DNA of 11,161 bases from Alphaproteobacteria bacterium (GTDB taxonomy: Bacteria > Pseudomonadota > Alphaproteobacteria > Rhizobiales > Devosiaceae), in the NCBI GenBank assembly GCA_024279575.1, contig JAJRRJ010000083.1, positions 1 to 11,161 of the forward strand, given 5' to 3'. The notes under the pieces are model-generated. The model made no database searches. It was not told the DNA's origin and saw only the letters and a list, made by a program, of their open reading frames with translations. The number at the start of each line of letters is the position of its first letter. The first letter of the stretch is position 1. A program made the position numbers and the translations under genes. Positions 7,148 through 11,161 of the stretch are shown in pieces.

Positions 7148-7993
7148 ATGGTTGTGCGCCTGGAGCAATTGGATCAGTTTGTTAAAAATAAAACCTGTAT
7201 TCTGGTAGAGATTGTGGATGCAAAAGGGTCAACTCCTCGGGAACGGGGGGCGTGGATGCTGGTGAGCATTACCGGTTTGCTGGGGACTATTGGTGGTGGG
7301 CAATTGGAATATATTGCCATTGACACCGCGCGCCAGATGTTGCGTGGCAGACAGGAGAAACGGGAACTTTTGGTGCCGCTGGGGCCGAAAATCGGCCAGT
7401 GTTGTGGTGGAAAAGTGACAGTGTCTCTGAAAAATTTTAATCAGAAACTAACAAATGAAATGCGTGTAAATCTGGTTGAAGAACGGGCACACTTGCGCTC
7501 GGTTGTTATAATGGGCGCCGGTCATGTTGGTCAGGCCCTGGCCAGGGCGCTTGATCCGTTGCCGTTCAAAACAATTGTTGTTGATACGCGTTCTGATGTA
7601 TTTGAAGGGCTGCCGGAAAATGTTGAAAAGCGTTTGAGTGTTTTGCCTGAAGCTGAGGTGCGCAAGGCGCCTGCCGATAGTGTGTTTGTGGTGATGACCC
7701 ATGACCATGCACTGGATTTCATGATTGTAAAAGAAGCGCTGGGGCGCGGGGACGCTGCCTATGTGGGGATGATCGGGTCTAAAACCAAACGCGCCGCTTT
7801 TGTTAGATGGATGAAAAAAGAGGGTGTTGGCAAAACCCTTTGTGACCTTTTGTTTTGCCCGATTGGCGGGGATAGTTGTGGGGACAAACGTCCTGAAGTC
7901 ATTGGTGCACTAGTCGCGGCGCAAATTTTAGTCCACACTGGTGTGCGCCAAAATGGAATTCAGGAAAAACTGAACGAATTGGCCAGTTTTTAA
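7148..7993 (+). CDS. xdhC: XdhC, molybdenum cofactor chaperone for xanthine dehydrogenase
   Basis: XdhC binds the molybdenum cofactor, is involved in its sulfuration together with a NifS-like protein, and hands it to XdhB; it is not part of the final enzyme. The 281-residue protein has the N-terminal XdhC/CoxI domain with KGSTPRERGAWMLV (26-39), GTIGGGQLE (46-54) and GQCCGG (83-88), whose cysteines lie in a motif typical of the family. A C-terminal Rossmann domain starts at VVIMGAGHVG (119-128) and includes MTHDHALD (183-190), YVGMIGSKTKR (205-215), CPIGG (237-241) and KRPEVIGALVAAQIL (247-261). The ATG is 3 bases after the xdhB TGA, and no clear Shine-Dalgarno precedes it, so translation may be coupled. 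Its place directly after xdhAB matches the Rhodobacter capsulatus type of operon. Confidence 0.95.
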   Translation: MVVRLEQLDQFVKNKTCILVEIVDAKGSTPRERGAWMLVSITGLLGTIGGGQLEYIAIDTARQMLRGRQEKRELLVPLGPKIGQCCGGKVTVSLKNFNQKLTNEMRVNLVEERAHLRSVVIMGAGHVGQALARALDPLPFKTIVVDTRSDVFEGLPENVEKRLSVLPEAEVRKAPADSVFVVMTHDHALDFMIVKEALGRGDAAYVGMIGSKTKRAAFVRWMKKEGVGKTLCDLLFCPIGGDSCGDKRPEVIGALVAAQILVHTGVRQNGIQEKLNELASF

Positions 7994-7995
7994 AA

Positions 7996-8003
7996 GGGGG
8001 GAG
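7996..8003 (+). promoter_or_regulatory. G-rich ribosome binding site of the ABC ATPase gene
   Basis: GGGGGGAG in the 13-base gap after xdhC is the most obvious Shine-Dalgarno-like sequence in the window. Measured from its AGGGGG part, it is about 6 bases before the ATG at 8007. A TTG at 8004 would directly abut it and the ATG at 8034 is 30 bases away, so it decides for 8007. It suggests the transporter part of the operon gets its own ribosome loading. Confidence 0.6.
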
Positions 8004-8006
8004 TTG

Positions 8007-9542
8007 ATGCAGGACAAATTGAGCCATGGGCATATGGCTGCGCGGTTGTCGTTGCAGGGTGTTACCAAACGGTTTCCCGGCGTACTGGCTAATGATGCGG
8101 TGAGCTTTGAAATTCAGCCGGGGGAAATTCATGCGCTGTTGGGGGAAAACGGTGCGGGAAAATCCACTCTGGTGAAGATGATTTACGGTATTATGCAGCC
8201 GGACGGGGGCAGCATGGAGTGGAACGGGGAGCCACTGAAAGTCAATAATCCCAAAGCTGCGCGCCAGTTGGGAATTGGCATGGTGTTTCAGCACTTTTCT
8301 TTGTTTGAGGCGTTAAGCGTGCTTGAAAATATCGCGCTTGGTATGGATGGTGGACTATCCATGGGGGAGCTGGAAGTAAAAGTGCGCGAAGTAATGGGTG
8401 CCTATGGCTTGATGCTTGAGCCCTCGCGGATTGTGTCTTCTTTGAGTGTTGGAGAACGCCAACGTATTGAAATCGTACGGGCGCTGTTACTTAATCCAAA
8501 ATTGCTGATTATGGATGAGCCAACCTCGGTGTTGACCCCTCAGGAGGTAACCCAGCTTTTTGGAACCTTGAGGCAATTGTCGCAAGAGGGATGCTCAATT
8601 CTTTATATTTCGCACAAACTGCATGAAATCAAGGAGCTGTGTGACACTGCAACAATTTTGCGTAACGGCAAGGTGGTTGGGGAATGCAACCCGGCACAGG
8701 AAACCTCCAAATCCATGGCGGAAAAAATGATTGGCGGGTCACTCAAGGGTATTTCCAAGGGTGATGGGCGCGAATTTGGCGATGTGCGCCTTAAAGTGCG
8801 TGGACTTAACCTTGTCAAGAATAGTGATTTTGGCATGGCGTTGAAAAATATTGATTTTGATGTGCGGCAGGGCGAAATTTTTGGCATTGCCGGAGTTGCG
8901 GGCAATGGACAAAACGAATTGCTTGGCGCGTTGAGTGGTGAGGTGCGCGTTGAAAGCAAGGCGATTGATCTGCATGATGTTTTGATCGGGCATATGGGGC
9001 CGAACAGGCGCCGGAAAGCGGGGCTGTGTTGTGTGCCTGAAGAGCGGCATGGACATGCGGCGGTGCCTGATTTTTCCTTGAGTGACAACGCGGTTTTGAC
9101 CGCCCGGCATCGGCAAAATCTGGTGCGCGGGGGTATGGTACATGCGGGGGCGTCTAAAGAATTCACCGATGAGGTGATTGCGCGGTTTGGGGTAAAGGCT
9201 ACCGGAGCGGGCGCACTTGCGGGTTCGCTTTCGGGGGGGAATTTGCAAAAATTTATCATGGGGCGGGAAATTTTACAGATACCTGAAGTGCTGGTTGTGT
9301 CGCAGCCCACATGGGGCGTGGATGCGGGGGCTGCCGAGTTTATCCATCAGGCACTGGTGGATATGGCCCAGGCGGGGTCGGCGATTGTGGTGATTTCTCA
9401 GGACCTTGATGAATTGCTGGACCTTTGCGACAGCCTTGCGGTGATCAATGAAGGAGCGCTTTCGGCCCCCATGGCGGTGAAGGATGCTTCAATTGATGAA
9501 ATTGGCTTGCTAATGGGTGGCATACACGGGGAGGCTGCATAA
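8007..9542 (+). CDS. ABC transporter ATP-binding protein, BmpA/YufO nucleoside-importer type (two ATPase domains)
   Basis: A 511-residue tandem ATPase that would power import by the two permeases encoded next. Domain 1 is complete: Walker A GENGAGKS (46-53), Q-loop Q95, signature LSVGE (146-150), Walker B LLIMDEP (166-172) and switch His H203. Domain 2 is degenerate: the Walker A position reads IAGVAGNGQNEL (294-305) without the GKS/T lysine, and the Walker B DE is SQ in VVSQPTWGVD (430-439), although the signature LSGGN (408-412) is kept. This asymmetry is usual for the YufO/RbsA group. Overall similarity is to ATPases of general nucleoside importers (YufO/NupO type) rather than sugar importers. 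Following xdhC by 13 bases in the same direction suggests the cargo is a purine nucleoside, purine base or ureide. No BMP-type binding protein gene is in view; one is expected beyond the right edge. Confidence 0.9.
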   Translation: MQDKLSHGHMAARLSLQGVTKRFPGVLANDAVSFEIQPGEIHALLGENGAGKSTLVKMIYGIMQPDGGSMEWNGEPLKVNNPKAARQLGIGMVFQHFSLFEALSVLENIALGMDGGLSMGELEVKVREVMGAYGLMLEPSRIVSSLSVGERQRIEIVRALLLNPKLLIMDEPTSVLTPQEVTQLFGTLRQLSQEGCSILYISHKLHEIKELCDTATILRNGKVVGECNPAQETSKSMAEKMIGGSLKGISKGDGREFGDVRLKVRGLNLVKNSDFGMALKNIDFDVRQGEIFGIAGVAGNGQNELLGALSGEVRVESKAIDLHDVLIGHMGPNRRRKAGLCCVPEERHGHAAVPDFSLSDNAVLTARHRQNLVRGGMVHAGASKEFTDEVIARFGVKATGAGALAGSLSGGNLQKFIMGREILQIPEVLVVSQPTWGVDAGAAEFIHQALVDMAQAGSAIVVISQDLDELLDLCDSLAVINEGALSAPMAVKDASIDEIGLLMGGIHGEAA

Positions 9543-10627
9543 TGGCGATGTTCAGGTTTGAAAAGCGCGCCTATCCCTCCAATGCAATGCTTTATTCAAC
9601 GCCGGTTTTTGCGGTTCTTCTGACCATGTTTGTGGGGGCGATTATTTTTTCGATCCTTGGCTATGACGGCATTGGGGCAGTGCGCGAAATTTTCCTGACC
9701 CCGCTTACCAATTCACTGAAATGGCAGGATCTTGGCGTGAAAGCTGCGCCGCTGGTTTTGATCGGGGTAGGGCTTGCGGTGGGGTATCGCGCCAATGTGT
9801 GGAATATCGGGGCGGAAGGCCAGTTCATTGTAGGGGCGCTTGCGGGAACCGGCGTTACCCTTGTCACGCGGGATATGCAGGGACCATGGATATTGGTGGC
9901 GATGATGGTGGCCGGTGTGCTTGGGGGGATGGCCTATGCGGCAATTCCTGCTCTGCTGAAAACCAAACTGCGGGTCAATGAAATTCTGACGTCGCTGATG
10001 CTTACCTATGTGGCAATACAAATATTGAATTATCTGGTTTTGGGGCCGTGGAAAGATCCTATGGCTTTTGGTTTCCCTCAAACGCCACTTTTTACGCCTT
10101 CCCAATCCTTGCCGACGGTTATTCCGGGGACTGTCGTGCATCTTGGGGTGCCCATTGCATTTGCTGTGGCCGCAATACTGGCATTTATCATGGCGCGTTC
10201 GGTATTCGGATTTCAGGTGCGGGTGGTTGGAGCGGCACCGGATGCGGCCCGTTACGGGGGCTTTAGCTCCAACAAAACCATATGGATGGTGTTGCTTTTG
10301 TCCGGTGGTCTGGCCGGGTTGGCAGGTATTCTGGAAGCGGCGGGACCTTTTCAACAGATGACGCCGGGGTTTCCAGCGGATTATGGGTTTACCGCTATCA
10401 TCGTTGCCTTTCTTGGGCGTTTGAACCCGCTGGGGGTGATTTTTGCCGGAATTGTGCTGGCGATTACATTTGTCGGGGGCGACATTGCACAGACAACCAT
10501 TGGCCTGCCCAAGGCGGCAACCGGGTTGTTTCAGGCGATGATGCTGTTTTTCCTTTTGGCCAGTGATATTTTGATCCGGTACAAACTGGTGCGAACCGCA
10601 AGTAAAACTGAAAAGGTGGTGTCATGA
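9542..10627 (+). CDS. ABC transporter permease, YufP/NupP-like (nucleoside importer family)
   Basis: A 361-residue polytopic inner-membrane protein of the BPD_transp_2 family. Hydrophobic segments are seen around 19-40, 68-83, 95-108, 115-137, 147-167, 200-218, 246-266, 282-310 and 327-345, giving about eight to ten membrane spans. Family-typical stretches are ANVWNIGAEGQFIVGAL (84-100), LRVNEILTSLMLTYVA (143-158), a cytoplasmic loop with FQVRVVGAAPDAARYGGF (224-241) that probably contacts the ATPase, and GFPADYGFTAIIVAFLGR (276-293). Its ATG shares one base with the ATPase stop (TAATG), and its TGA overlaps the next permease start as ATGA (10624-10627). With the next gene product it should form the heterodimeric channel of the importer. 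Confidence 0.92.
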   Translation: MAMFRFEKRAYPSNAMLYSTPVFAVLLTMFVGAIIFSILGYDGIGAVREIFLTPLTNSLKWQDLGVKAAPLVLIGVGLAVGYRANVWNIGAEGQFIVGALAGTGVTLVTRDMQGPWILVAMMVAGVLGGMAYAAIPALLKTKLRVNEILTSLMLTYVAIQILNYLVLGPWKDPMAFGFPQTPLFTPSQSLPTVIPGTVVHLGVPIAFAVAAILAFIMARSVFGFQVRVVGAAPDAARYGGFSSNKTIWMVLLLSGGLAGLAGILEAAGPFQQMTPGFPADYGFTAIIVAFLGRLNPLGVIFAGIVLAITFVGGDIAQTTIGLPKAATGLFQAMMLFFLLASDILIRYKLVRTASKTEKVVS

Positions 10628-11161
10628 GTGCGGAATTTATGATTGCGGTAATTGTTGCGGTGGTGGGGACATCGACCCCCATTTTGATTGCGGCGCTCGG
10701 GGAACTGGTGGTGGAAAAAAGCGGGGTGCTCAACCTTGGCGTCGAAGGCATGATGCTTGTTGGCGCAGTAACCGGGTTTGCTGTGACTTCGCTTACCGGA
10801 AATCCGTGGGTGGGCGTATTGGGGGCAATGACGGCTGCATCTGCTGCATCAATGATATTTGGATTTTTGACACTCAGTTTAAACGCTAATCAGGTTGCCA
10901 CCGGGCTGGCGCTGACCATTTTCGGGGTTGGGTTTTCCGCATTGGCGGGAGAGAATTTTATTGGCGGCACGATTGCAATTTTTGGATCGGTGTTTCCTGA
11001 AAACCTGGCGAAAGATCCCATATGGCGGGTCTTGTTTGGTTATTCTCCAATCGTCTATTTCTCATTGATTATGGTTGGTGTGATCGCCTGGTTTTTGCGC
11101 TCTACCCGCGCCGGTCTGATTTTGCGGGCCGTGGGGGAAAATGACCATTCCGCCCATTCAA
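10624..11161 (+). CDS. Second ABC transporter permease, YufQ/NupQ-like (cut by right edge)
   Basis: 179 residues are visible without a stop; the family is usually near 300, so about 40 percent is missing. It belongs to the same permease family as its neighbour but is the shorter partner type: EKSGVLNLGVEGMMLVGA (31-48), LNANQVATGLALTIFG (86-101) and STRAGLILRAVGEN (160-173), the last being the cytoplasmic coupling loop. Hydrophobic spans lie around 5-24, 40-57, 62-84, 92-108 and 139-158. The ATG overlaps the previous TGA (10624-10627), implying coupled translation of the two channel halves. Confidence 0.91.
   Translation, partial: MSAEFMIAVIVAVVGTSTPILIAALGELVVEKSGVLNLGVEGMMLVGAVTGFAVTSLTGNPWVGVLGAMTAASAASMIFGFLTLSLNANQVATGLALTIFGVGFSALAGENFIGGTIAIFGSVFPENLAKDPIWRVLFGYSPIVYFSLIMVGVIAWFLRSTRAGLILRAVGENDHSAHS

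Noticed and set aside
8603..9310. 235-codon minus-strand frame opposite the ABC ATPase
   Set aside because: The composition (rich in S, P, R) is typical of an antisense shadow of a real gene, and the ATPase motifs on the plus strand fully explain the region.
9713..10354. 213-codon minus-strand frame opposite the first permease
   Set aside because: Its translation is rich in H, R and Q, as expected from the antisense of a membrane protein gene, with no recognisable domain.

Overview
The window is a compact purine-catabolism locus, most likely from an alphaproteobacterium. This rests on family resemblance: split XdhA/XdhB with an adjacent XdhC, a PuuE-type allantoinase fused to UraD, AllE plus AllA, and a BmpA/YufOPQ-type nucleoside ABC importer next door. 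There is no 16S rRNA or other phylogenetic marker, so the taxon is an inference. Base composition looks moderate, with many G runs in the coding strands. No mobile elements, RNA genes or CRISPR arrays are visible.

Layout: two operons diverge from one 147-base control region (2826-2972). The leftward operon reads, from its promoter, puuE-uraD fusion (2825 to 1389), allE (1392 to 571), allA (574 to 83), then the first 28 codons of another gene running off the left edge (86 to 1). Every junction is an ATGA stop/start overlap. The rightward operon reads uraH (2973-3353), xdhA (3357-4829), xdhB (4826-7144), xdhC (7148-7993), an ABC ATPase (8007-9542), a permease (9542-10627) and a second permease cut by the right edge (10624-). 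Its gaps are +3, -4, +3, +13, -1 and -4 bases. The window is almost entirely coding.

How the genes work together: XdhA/XdhB, with XdhC inserting the molybdenum cofactor, would oxidise hypoxanthine and xanthine to urate. A urate oxidase, not present here, would make 5-hydroxyisourate. UraH hydrolyses that to OHCU and the UraD domain decarboxylates it to (S)-allantoin. The PuuE domain opens allantoin to allantoate. An allantoate amidohydrolase, also not present here, would give (S)-ureidoglycine, which AllE converts to (S)-ureidoglycolate. AllA then splits this to glyoxylate and urea. The ABC importer probably brings in a purine nucleoside, base or related compound to feed the pathway.

The most notable points are a perfect 16-base inverted repeat in the divergent promoter that overlaps the predicted -35 box of the leftward operon, the reverse-ordered fusion of two consecutive enzymes, and the tight link of a nucleoside-type importer to xdhABC. 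I see no sign of a wholly new system; this is a well-organised version of a known pathway with some regulatory and transport questions open.
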